A stretch of 64,000 nucleotides of DNA. Source: Parapristionchus giblindavisi. Taxonomy: Eukaryota; Nematoda; Chromadorea; Rhabditida; Diplogasteridae. Made by a program: the position numbers and the translations under genes. The stretch's first letter is position 1. Every line of letters begins with the position of its first letter. The stretch lies in contig CALSFV010000240.1 of NCBI GenBank assembly GCA_943737045.1, forward strand, positions 806,048 to 870,047. Reading direction: 5' to 3'. The notes below the pieces were generated by a model. That model saw only the letters and a list, made by a program, of their open reading frames with translations. It was not told the DNA's origin and did not search any database. Below, one piece after another: positions 48,150 to 59,390 of the stretch.

Positions 48150-49044
48150 TTACGATTTCGCTTACTACTGTGGTGTTAAAATCTTGGAAAAGTAGATGTA
48201 AAAGTGAAAAGTAGTGTTAATTTTGTGATTGTAAAAGTAGTTGGAAAAGTAGCTTGGCTTGGTAATTGACAATTTTTTACAATAAAAATCCTTTACGTGA
48301 GTGTTGGATTACAACTTTTCCAACTACTTTCACAATCACAAAATTAACACTACTTTTCACTTTTCCATCTACTTTTCCAAGATTTTAACACCGCATAAGA
48401 CAGTTCCGATTACGATAGTTCATAATATCGATGGTTCGATGTTTTCTTTCGAAAACGTCATTCTTTCAATATATTAATTGTTATTTAGTTACTCCATGAT
48501 TACATTAAAGCTATTTGTTCATTGTTTTCCTGTTCAGGACGTATTATGATGATTATGCAGATATACCTTCTCAGTTTCGTGCAAGATGGTGATGGTCTTA
48601 TTATTTCATAATTTGTCTATTTTTAAGAAAAAAATCAATTGTAATTTATATTTTCCGTAACCATTGTTTTGTTTCTCCGTATCTTGAAGCGTATATCACT
48701 GTGTGTTCATTTTTGTTGTTAGATTGGGAAGTTGTCAGTGATATATCATTTTTTGTACATTCTTTTCTTACTTTGCTATACTTGAATAAAGTCCTGACTG
48801 TATCTTCTTTGAAATGAATCCTGAGGATCGTTGCTTCGTTCGATTCGAATATCTCTCATTGCTTGTTCTGATTCCTTATTAAGATTGGCTATTCGCGTTG
48901 CGGGCCCGTAAAATCATTGCGGATCGCTCCCCCTCCACTTCCTGACTTGGGGGGGGGGGGGGGGTGATTGCGGGCATTTTACGAGCCATTGGTCCCCCGA
49001 ATAGCCAGCTCTATGTCTTATATTTACTTGACTCATTGTCAGTT

Positions 49045-52000
49045 ATGTCATCAACTGAAACTCGTCGACACAATGATGAAATCGAAATTATGAACTCTCA
49101 ATCGATTCGATTTCAATTGAGAGAACGCAATATACCTCTCACATTTCGTCCAGGAAATTTCACAGGGTAATTTGCATATAAAATAATCAAACTAATTAAA
49201 GGGAGAGTATCCCATAAAAATATTGATTGAAATTCCGAAAATGTTCGTACGTGAAATTTTGTCCCACCACGAATTTACGAACTATCATACTGTAGTTTTT
49301 GAAAATCGCAATTGATATCTGTGCCGGTGCAGTGCAAAAACATAGTGAAAGAGAAAAGATAGATTGGATAGGAAGCGACTCGCCTTCTATCCAATCGATT
49401 TTGGCAAATCGATAGTTTATTGTCATAAGGAATAGGCTGACATCTGATCTGTCTCATAATACAACCAGTGAATACAAAGAGATCATGGATAGGTATAGCA
49501 CTTCCCGAGCAGACATTTGTCTATTGATGGCCTAGTGGTCTACGGCGCGCTCAAAGGCCGTAGCTCACGGGTTCTACCACCACTTTGGGTCGTGATTTTT
49601 GCTGATTTCTATGATATATTCTAGTTCGACTTTTCCGTATGGGGATCTCCCGCGAATTTGAACATATAATTCTCCAAGGGATACCGTCCCTTTAATCTAC
49701 GTCCGAGTAAAGTATGGCAACCATCAGACTATTTTAAGCTTAAAAGCTTAATTCCCTAGGGAAGAGCTTTTTTTTGAAATTTTGAAAATAACAGAAATAA
49801 GATCCGTACCGTACTCCTAATCATCTAATAGAGAAATTCGTAGTTTTGCCACAGCTACGATAATAACACAACTTTCTAACAGTTCTTATGGATCTATTTT
49901 TCTATTTTTCTATGTTATATATAGTCAAAAGAATCAATAATTAATTTTTTTAAATATTTGTTTTATAGCATATGGTCATTGCAGGTTATATGCGAAGAAG
50001 AAAGCATCTATGATCGGCGTTCCATTCACATTTCGCTTCGAAGTAGAAAGTAAAGATGAGAGTGGTCGTGAATGGTTCATTGAACTGTCACTTCAAGATG
50101 AGTGAGTGCTTTACTCTACCATATTAAAGCGACACCCCAAGCTAATTTGAATCACTCCGCTCTGGCCACACTCTCTCGCTTTCTTTCTCTGCGAGAGAGT
50201 ATATTGCCAATGCGGAGAGTAAAATTAGCTTTATGTTTACCGAATCATTTTAGTTTATTCAATTTATATTGACCGCTAGATGTGATTTATTTATTCATTG
50301 GTTCTTTAAGAAAACATGAACAGAGGTGCTCGGTAATTCGGTAAATTACTGGTCACAAAATCGATAATTTTAGTTAATTTTAAAATATAGGAAAATCGAT
50401 TCGGTTAAATTTTGAGATTTCGGTAATTTTTCTAACCCCCATATCTGTACATCAATCACTTCAGAGAATATCAGAACGTTCCATTCTATGAATGCCGATT
50501 CGACCTGAAATTGCAGTTGATTAAAATCGATAAAGGCAAGTATGTTTTAAATTTAAAAAGAAAAGATTAATTATTCGATTTTTTTGAATTTCAGATTGAC
50601 TGATTCTACAGTCGACGAGATTTGTATGAATGGTGTTCATTTCTATCATGGAAACTTTGCTCCGGTTAAGATCTGTGTTGGGTTTGTTGTTTTTTTTTCT
50701 TTTAATCCTCAACTTATTTTTGTATTTCTTCCAGGAAGGAGTCAACTGTGTCAAACGCAACCAATACGTTTTGTGGTTCGGATGGACTTGATTGCATTGC
50801 TACAATTACGGTACATTGCTTCTATTTTGTTTTTCCATTTCACGGACCTGGAAAATAACAAATTCGGATTAGAGACGCTGTTAAACATTGATTGTGTACG
50901 ACATTGTAGCCTTTTATTAATTTTCCGCACAAGCGCTTTGAAGAAACTTGAATGATTCCTGTATTCATTTTAAAATTAAACTCTGTAGCAGGCTACAGTA
51001 ATCCGACTCGTTTCTAGCGCGCTAACATTTTTTTAAAATAAATATTTTATAGATGAGACATAAAAGAGGCATCGTGCCTAGTATCCGCAGTTCATTCTCT
51101 GTTCCATCAATGTTAACTGATCTGAAGATTACTGTAGAAGATACCGTATTCTATGTCAACAAGTGAGCTAATCCATTTTTATTCATCAAAAATCGATTTT
51201 TTAGATCGATAATAGCACTGAATTCTCCGATTTTATGTTCATTGATTTCTCCAAACGATGAAGTAGCTCTCAATGAGGTGTTTTTTCCCATATTTTGCAG
51301 TATTCTTAATTTTATCTTGCTAGCTTGTCATCGAGGATGTTTGCTCTAAGGAATTCGAGTTATTGCTTAGACTTATATACCCGGATAATATTGAGGTACT
51401 TGATAGAGTAAAATGTGCGGAAGAATTTCAAAATTTCAGATCAGTAAAGATGATACTATTTCAATGTTAAATTTGGCTCGTGCATTCGAAATCGATCATA
51501 TTGTGTCGAAATGCATTGAAGCGTTGAAGGTATTTATTGATTTATTTTATAGGATATTTAAAAAAAAAGTATTAATAGATGTACAAGAAAAAGTATGAGT
51601 GCATTTTAAATGTATTTTTAAAAAATAATTAAGTTAGCTAATAATGTGCCCTATGGTGTTTCGGCCGCTACGTCTAGGGTTAATTAAAAGGAGTGTTCTA
51701 AACAATTTTAATAACAATTTCTTCTAGACTTCATTTTGTGCGGATTACTATAGTGATATTGACGATACATTGGTTGAGCAAATATTGAATATTTGTGATC
51801 AATATAATCTGTCTGCTTTCTTCCAAGACGTTTTACATTACATTAGTAATGATATTCGTTTTATCTTCAATACGAATAAATTTTCGGTGAGTTCTGAAGA
51901 ATATGTGTATTATAGAATTACAAAAGTTTTTTCATACACCACGCAAATGCCGAACTTTAGTAAACTTCTCCACCGTTGAAAAAAATTAAAAATCGTTACG

Positions 52001-54017
52001 CAAAACGCACTCCAAAATTTTCGCAGAATTTTTCCGATCGTTTTTTTAAATGCTTATAATTTTATTTTTGCTGAAAGACCAATGAAACGACGAGAAAACC
52101 CTTGCCATGTAATTCGATAAAATACGCGAAAATGCAATGTAGCGCGAAGAAGTGGGCGGAGTCAGAGTGTTGCGCTGCAAAGGAGCGGAATTTGTATTGT
52201 TCGGACAGTTTTAATTCTATAATATTGTTCTTTAAGTTCAGCCGGTATACAGTACCGTGCAAAAGTCTATCCACTTTTGCTTTTTTCGTCATAACTTTTT
52301 TCAAACTCAACCGATCACCTCCAGCTTTTCAGGGATTATTTTGAGAGTGTTTTCACGTATTTTACACATCAAATTAGCCCGGATGAACTCTTACTGCGTA
52401 ATTTATTTCGATTTTATCAAAAATCACAAAAGTGAGATTTTCGTTTTCTTCGATTTCTTGTGAGTTTTTCACTCATTTCGCTACCAATGTGTGTTATATC
52501 ATTTTAAAATTATGAAACGATATCTTGGGAGTTAGAATCTATCGATATCCGATGAGAATCCATTCGTCGTGGACGTCAGATGGGGCTGTCCGCAGACACC
52601 CTCTCACAGCTGGTCCGGGAGTCTTTTTCGACTATCCACAAGGTCATCAAAACTCCAATCTATGCTCAAACAATGGAGAAGTCTAATGGACGACCTCGCA
52701 AGACGATTTTGACATCTGATCGACAGATTACCCGCTTCTCGAAGGAGAAAATAAGGCTCACGGCAATGAACTTCAAGTGAGAACTGGCGGAATTTCACCA
52801 AATTGTTGCACCTAAAACTTCTAAACTGGGTTAAAAGATGTTTAAGGGAATTAAATGGGTCTCTAGGATATTATTGTTGTCCTCCTTACTCATAATTCCA
52901 TTCATATGGACCAGGGAGCCAACCTCATCTACAGAGAAATAACTCCACAACATCAACGATCCTCCTCCATGCTTCACTGTTGCCAGTTGGTACTTCAAAT
53001 CGAATCTAGTGCCAACCGGACGACTAACATTGGTTATTCCTTTCGTACCAACCATCATAAACTTGATTTCGTCATATAATTCGATCTATCTATAGTTTTA
53101 GGGGGTCCAATGAATGTGCTCTTTTGCCCATGCAATTCTTGCTTTACCAATCGTTTCGGGGATCAGCGGTCTCTAAATATACTGACTTCCGAATAGTCCA
53201 GACGTACGTAGACGATATTGCACGATGTACACGGACACCTCAAACATCATTTCAGCCAAGTTTAGAAGCTTTATGTACCCCAAGTTGGTGAAATTCCGCC
53301 AATTCTCACTTGAAGTTCATTGCCGTGAGCCTTATTTTCTCCTTCGAGAAGCGGGTAATCTGTCGATCAGATGTCAAAATCGTCTTGCGAGGTCGTCCAT
53401 TAGACTTCTCCATTGTTTGAGCATAGATTGGAGTTTTGATGACCTTGTGGATAGTCGAAAAAGACTCCCGGACCAGCTGTGAGAGGGTGTCTGCGGACAG
53501 CCCCATCTGACGTCCACGACGAATGGATTCTCATCGGATATCGATAGATTCTAACTCCCAAGATATCGTTTCATAGTTTTAAAATGATATAACACACATT
53601 GGTAGCGAAATGAGTGAAAAACTCACAGGAAATCGAAGAAAACGAAAATCTCACTTTTGTGATTTTTGATAAAATCGAAATAAATTTCGCAGTAAGAGTT
53701 CACCCTGGCTAATTTGTTGTGTAAAATACGTGAAAACACTCTCAAAATAATCCCTGAAAAGCTGGACGTGATCGGTTGAGTTTGAAAAAAGTTATGACGA
53801 AAAAAGCAAAAGTGGATAGACTTTTGCACGGTACTGTACAAAGCATTACTATAATATAAATATACATATTTCAAACATCTAATATTATATTTCATATGCA
53901 TAGCCAAATAATCCTTTCTTACAATTGATCGATCACCTTCAGAATGTTCCTGTTCGTGTGAAGATTGAATTGGATAAGATCCGTGCAATGCTTAGAAGTT
54001 ATGATGACGATTATTAA
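49045..54017 (+). CDS. BTB/POZ-domain protein B' (351 aa, 11 exons)
   Basis: Recent duplicate of gene B. Exons: 49045-49166, 49985-50101, 50465-50539, 50595-50681, 50735-50810, 51053-51162, 51205-51277, 51324-51395, 51440-51529, 51728-51886, 53943-54017 (1056 nt, open). Changes against B include Leu to Arg and Val to Ile in exon 1 and Ala to Val in exon 6 (SSFSVPSM). The BTB domain is about residues 182-274. Intron 1 carries a TTAA element (49200-49691), and intron 10 is 2 kb because of a Tc1-type insertion. A second exon 1 lies upstream at 45350. Presumed role as for B. Confidence 0.83.
49200..49691. mobile_element. TTAA-flanked element, second copy, intron 1 of B'
   Basis: Duplicate of 45505-45996 through the tandem duplication, with TTAA at both ends and the tRNA-like sequence at 49523-49593. 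Confidence 0.8.
52250..53836 (-). mobile_element. Rearranged Tc1-type transposon, 1587 bp, in intron 10 of B'
   Basis: TA duplicated (52248-52249, 53837-53838); gene B intron 10 (near 20863) is the empty site. Ends CAGTACCGTGCAAAAGTCTA / inverse. On the minus strand, Tc1 transposase blocks are readable in order: GRPRKTILTSDRQITRF (53420 region), then VSVY-like and IAWAKEHIHWTP, KFMMVGTKGITNVSRPVG, TVKHGGGSLMLWSYFS, GSLVHMNGIM. Frameshifts and stops make it inactive. About 545 bp at each end are inverted copies, so the HTH part is present twice and the C-terminal third, with the last catalytic residue, is missing. Confidence 0.88.
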
Positions 54018-54768
54018 TTTCCTATGATGAATATGATGGATTACTTTAAATTACATCAAGTGGAGATGAATTTTAATCCAATTTCCATTCTTTTATTGAT
54101 TTTATCTTTGAAGTGGTATTGATTCATAACATATTACAAGAGAAGTTCCGAAGTATTTTCAAATTAATTTTGCTTGTTTATTTACTCCTTAAAATCTAGT
54201 TCGAAGTTCTCGTAAACCTTGATTTTGGTGAAATCACAGTTTTCGTTGTTTTCGTATGCATAATTGTTGATTCTTTGTTGATGTTGTACTCTAAATAAAT
54301 TGTTTCTGGAAGTTTTCCTATGTACATATACCATATTCATTTCAAATGTTTCATCAAATGTTATCTTTCTGTCTACCATCTTTCATTCACATTATAACCT
54401 TTGCTCAATAATAATAATAATTATAATAATTTTACGCGTTTTACAAGAAAGCACGGTACATAAATGACAAATAAATATTTAGATTGAATATGAACATATA
54501 ATAACAGTATAAAAGATTTAAGAGCATGAGATCTGTTCATCATCGATCATTCAAAATTATATAACCTTTTGCAGAAATTGAACGAAACAGCTATTAAAAT
54601 AATAAAACAAAGAGTTTATTTATGAAAAAGTGGAGATTTTTTTTCCTGTAAGATTTCATTCCTGTGAGAAAACCGAAATTTAGTCACCTCATTCAAAATG
54701 ACCTAACTCTATTTTCAGTGATATTCCTAACCTCTTCCTACTTTACGATGATTATTGGTAGCATCATA

Positions 54769-55478
54769 TAATAATAATTTATCTACGCCCGAGGCGCAAC
54801 AGCAATTGAATGAACAATAGGTGGTAAAATATGATTGACGACTCTCCGGATTCAATGAGAAAGTGATACTTCGACGATATTGGGGTGGGCATCCAATCGA
54901 TGTTTAAATAATCGAATATTGGGGGCGGTTCGGATAATAACTGGTAATTGGGAGTATAATCGGGCTGTTCTGAGTGGGAAAGAATGAAAACGAGGGGTAC
55001 TGGTGGTGTGTTCAATATGGATTCCAAAAGATGATACTCGGTCACGGACTGGTTTGTATATATAGAAAGATGAGGGGGAAATAATAGTGGTATTGTTCAT
55101 AATCATATGAGCTAAACAAAGATCACCTATGACTCTCCTCTCAGTTAACGCGCGCAGGCCAAGAATTTTCAGACGATCAATGTAAGAAGGGAGAGAAAGA
55201 GGATAGGAGGGGGAGGGAAAACAACGATAGAAAACAATACGTGTAAATGTTCGTTGAACTTTTTCTAGTGTATCAATGTCTGAGGAGTAATGTGGATTCC
55301 ATATAGGAGAAGCATAATCAAGAAGAGGGAGAACATAGGCCTTGTAACTACGAATGAGAATGGATGGACAGTTAATAGGAAGGGCTTTAAGAAGTATGAA
55401 CATTTTGGAAGTTGCTTTAAGGGCCATGGTCTTAACAGTTGAAGCACTCTTGAGGTCAGAGCGGATTTGTACTCCTAA
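54769..55478 (-). pseudogene. 5'-truncated LINE copy
   Basis: The minus strand encodes the C-terminal third of the same reverse transcriptase protein as the 61.5-63.4 kb element (from about LGVQIRSDLKSAS through KVQRTFTRIVFYRCF to the end, almost identical). The reverse transcriptase core is absent. The 3' end is a (taataat)n-type tail near 54770. The uninterrupted target is in block 1 near 22396 (gtagcatcatatcaac). The downstream flank of gene B' continues after it. Confidence 0.85.
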
Positions 55479-55639
55479 TATCAACATAGTCAGCTTTATC
55501 AAGTGAATACATACCTGGTCGGCAGGGAACATTAATCTTTGGTATCGTTTATTTATTATACGAAATCTGTGCCAATAGAATTATTAGAGTCACTTAGAGC
55601 TTTTATTTTATTAAAATTATCATTTTTAAAATTTTTTTC

Positions 55640-57845
55640 AGTGAAGTTCTCTCCCTCTGTCTCTACCTCTCTTCCACTCTCTTTCCTCTCTCTTCCCATC
55701 TCTCTCTCCCTCTCCCATTTTCTCTCTCTCCCTCTCCCTCTCTCTCATTCTCTCTCTCCCTCTCCCTCTCTCTCTTATTCTCTCTCTCCATCTCTACCTC
55801 TCTCCTCTCTTCCCCTCTCTTCCTCTTTCTCTCCCTCTCCCTCTCTCTCCCATATCTCCCTCTCTCCCCTCTCCCTCTCTATCTCCCTCTCACCTTTAAT
55901 AATAAGAGATATGCCTATAGCAACTCCAATTGTGTGATGGTTCTTTGATCATAGTGGAGAGACATAAGAGAGACAAAAGACATGCAGACAGTGCGAGAGA
56001 GTACGCATTAGGAAGAGAGTACAGAGAAAGAAAAGATGGAGAGGGTGAATTGATCTACCATCGATAGTGTTTATCATCATTGCCTCCCTTCCTTATTGGT
56101 CATTTCCCGCCACAATACTTCGCTATCACGTTCACTTATCATCCTTTTGTTGGTGTTTTTATTTTAAAATAGTCAATCTCTCCCTCTCTCACCCTCTGTC
56201 TTTGCTTCTCCCTCTCTCCAACTCATCTACTGACTTTCAATCGACGATATCGTTAATCGATCATTCTTAGCTGATTTGCATATATTATCGCTATCCATTC
56301 TACTCTAATTTGCGCTTAATCTACCAATTATCATACACTACGTGTACTTATTCTCATTCCATTCGTTTGCCGTTTTCGGTCGTATACCACACTTTTCTAT
56401 AATCACCACTTTAATGTTGATCTTTGATCTTTACTTTTTCCCTCTCCATCACCATATCTGTATATTTCCTAACTCTCTCTGAGCCATTATATTCTTTTTC
56501 TCTTTGTAAATGATTTTCGAGGTGCGTAATACTTGCTACTTTCGTGTTAAAAAGAACTTTGTGTGCCCCCTGTTTTATCTTTCACATGATCTAATCCTCT
56601 TCAGATATCCTTGCTGATGGCGTCACAGACTTCGTAAGGGAGACCTCTCACGGCCAACTCTGATAGTGCTACTCCTAGCGACGAGGTTAGCAGGTTTTCT
56701 AAATGTATTGGATCACAAATCGATTATCGATTGCTTAAATCTAATCTTTAATATCGATTGAATGTGTGTTCAATGTGCATAATTTTATTATAGTTTCTTT
56801 GTTTAAAATTATTATATTCAGATGTGCAACGTCTGTTGTATTTCGTCATCCGTCTTGGATGTTCAATCGTTATCTTCCTCGTGGATGGAGTCGACTACTC
56901 GTCTAGACTACTCGACTCGTGGACTCCACGGACATCTATTCGTTCATCTGCAGATCAACGGAGACGTCAACCGTATAGGTGATGAAACTACTTTTAAATG
57001 TATCGTTCTCGGTTCAAAAGTGAGAAAAATAACATTGAGCATCATATATTACGAACTATCTAGCACTGTTTTGTTTCTTTTTGTCACTTTCGAACTTAAC
57101 AATAGTTAGAACATCTTTCTCCTCTCATGTTTTTGTCCAACAGGTCAATCCATTGATTCTATCGTAGTCCTTCGTTGTTCTTGGATTCCGCTCAAGACTG
57201 AGGTCGTCAACCTCGAAGATACGTCGTGAAGGCGTCATGAGATGTCTTCCGCGGAGTGAAGGGCTAATCGTCGGCTGAAGCTTCTTTGGTTACGTCGCCT
57301 GCGTCTGGTGTCTCCTCCGGATGAAGGATCCACTCATCGGATTACGTCTGTGTCTGGTGGACTGGACTTCTTTCGCGAATGAATAAAGACGTTCGGGTGT
57401 GTAAATGTTTGAGTCGGTGTCCATCCCCGCGAAGTTAAATGGGCGGAACCATAATCGTTATATAATAAGGGTTAACCAGAAAGGGGCGGAGCCATGTATC
57501 GGTATGAAATCGAGGGATTGTCCGAGTATATGTAGATTGTTTGACATTTCCACAATAAGGGACCCATGGTCTAGTGGATAACAGGTCGAACTATCAATCC
57601 GATCGGTTGGTCGGCAAGACAGTTCAATTCCCCGAAGAGGACAGAGAATTTTCCAAATACTTTTGCCAGTTTTTTCCTTTACTTTTCGTTGTTTAAAATT
57701 AGTGAGTTCTTTTCAAGCTTCTTACAATTAGAATAATGATGAATCGTGGACTAACCTTTTTGCAAAACAAAATTAATTAAAATTTCTCGGTGTATATTTT
57801 TACTCAACGAACATTCAATGAATTTCTATATTTATTTGTTAAGGG
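55640..57845 (+). repeat. Repeat R, copy V (plus)
   Basis: Left arm of palindrome P3: (CT)n tract 55650-55890, the tttgatctttactt motif near 56415, an exon-like stretch near 56620, a second piece after ttcag at 56822 with IGDETTFKCIVLGSKVRK in frame from MCNVCCISSSV, and the tRNA-like end at 57559-57640. The open frame of 95 codons (56822-57109) is conserved with copy VI only. Confidence 0.75.
57559..57640 (+). repeat. tRNA-like sequence in repeat R copy V
   Basis: Box A TGGTCTAGTGGATAACAGG is intact; box B is AGTTCAATTCC, one base off consensus. Confidence 0.5.
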
Positions 57846-59390
57846 ACGGAGGTTGTAAGTAAGAAAAAAAGAACAATTACGGTAGTATCAGAAGGCTATT
57901 GTGGATATATGTTCTTTCTCATCAATCTTTCTCATCAATCTATACCATGAAAGAGTTAGAGAGAGAAAGAATAACATATATGTATACAACTCACACGAAA
58001 TGATGAAGCAGCTGAATACTGTTATGGATAATAACAGTATAAAAGATTTAAGACCATGCTATCTCTCTGTTCATCATCGATCATTTATATAACCTTTTGC
58101 AGAAATTGAACGTAACAGCTATTAAAATAATAAATAATATGAAAAAGTGGAGAATTATTTTAAATATGAAAAAGTGGAGAATTATTTTTTCCCTGTAAGA
58201 TTTCATTGCTGTGAGAAAATCGACCTCATTCAAAATGACCTAACTCAATTTTCAGAGATATTCCTAATCTCTTCCTCGGACCTACTTTACGATGATTATT
58301 GGTAGCATTATATCAACATAGTCAGCTTTATAAAGTGAATACATTTCTGGTAGGAAGGGAACATTAATCTTTGGTTTCGAATATTTATTATACGAAATCT
58401 GTGCCCATTGAATTATTAGAGTCACTTATAGCCTTTATTTTATAAAAATTATTATTTTTAAAATTTTAATGTTTTTTTTCAGTGAAGTTATCCCCGCCTG
58501 CCACCCTTCTCAACAGTGGTCGTAAATGAAGTTCAGTGCGCGCGCGATGAGTCTCTTCGTCTCTGCCCATCGATCTCGTCTGATCATCTGGCCACTCTAT
58601 CACTGATCTAACACTTGTGAGAGGGAACCACTTCCTATCTTGAAATTAATACCATAGCCATTTATATAGACATAGAAGTACACATTATCTGCACTATTGA
58701 TGCAATCGATATTGTGTTATACAAGTAAACCAAATACAAGTAAACATTGGATATGCTTATTAAACAAAATAACGGTTTTCGACAGTTTTTCTTAGTTGTT
58801 AAATTTAACTTGTTATTTTCCGTTATGAGAAGACAAATATCGCATTTAAAAACTTGAAATGTCGAATTTTGCACATTGTTTGAAAAACTTTGGTACAAAT
58901 ATCAATTATCAAAGATCAACCACATTAGCAGAACGTTTGCTGCAGGTCTCAAAGAAATCAGAACTAAACCAAAGTAAGGGAAGAAAATATATGATGCATT
59001 GCAAAGCTGCCTGTGGAGGAACCAAAATTTTAGTAGACCAGTCCTATGAACGGTAGGGTTTCATATGTACGCAGCAAACGTTCTGCTGATGTCTTTGATC
59101 TTTGATATTTGGACTTTGATCTTTGATAGTTGTACCAAAATTTTTTCAAACAATGTGCAAAATTCGACATTTCAAGTTTTTTAAATGCGATATTTGTCTT
59201 CTTATAACGGAAAATAACAAGTTAAATTTAACAACTAAGAAAAACTGTTGAAAAAGTTATTTTCGCACATGGTTTGAAAAAAACTACTTGTATTTGGTTT
59301 ACTTGTATAACACAATATCGATTGCATCAATAGTGCAGATAATGTGTACTTCTATGTCTCTATAAATGGCTATAGTATTAATTTCAAGTC
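57846..59390. repeat. Core of palindrome P3
   Basis: Symmetry centre near 59005: agcagaacgtttgctgc at 58927 is inverted at about 59080, and tttgcacattgtttgaaa near 58868 at about 59150. The unpaired loop (58945-59075) includes a minus-strand piece related to the mariner remnant of P2. Bases 58290-58490 repeat the module found downstream of genes B and B'. Bases 57955-58035 are the inverse of 63717-63790. No gene is seen. Confidence 0.7.

Larger units (their letters stand above)
42577..49914. repeat. Tandem duplication, 3.69-kb unit (two copies)
   Basis: Unit 1 is 42577-46267 and unit 2 is 46268-49914, nearly identical over their length; the offset is 3690, rising to 3695 after a G run near 45260/48955. 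The junction near 46267 joins tatttttctg to gagttcatcttcgg. Each unit contains the right half of the giant foldback, exon 11 of gene C, the C/B' intergenic region, exon 1 of the B-type gene and a TTAA element. It looks very recent. Confidence 0.9.
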
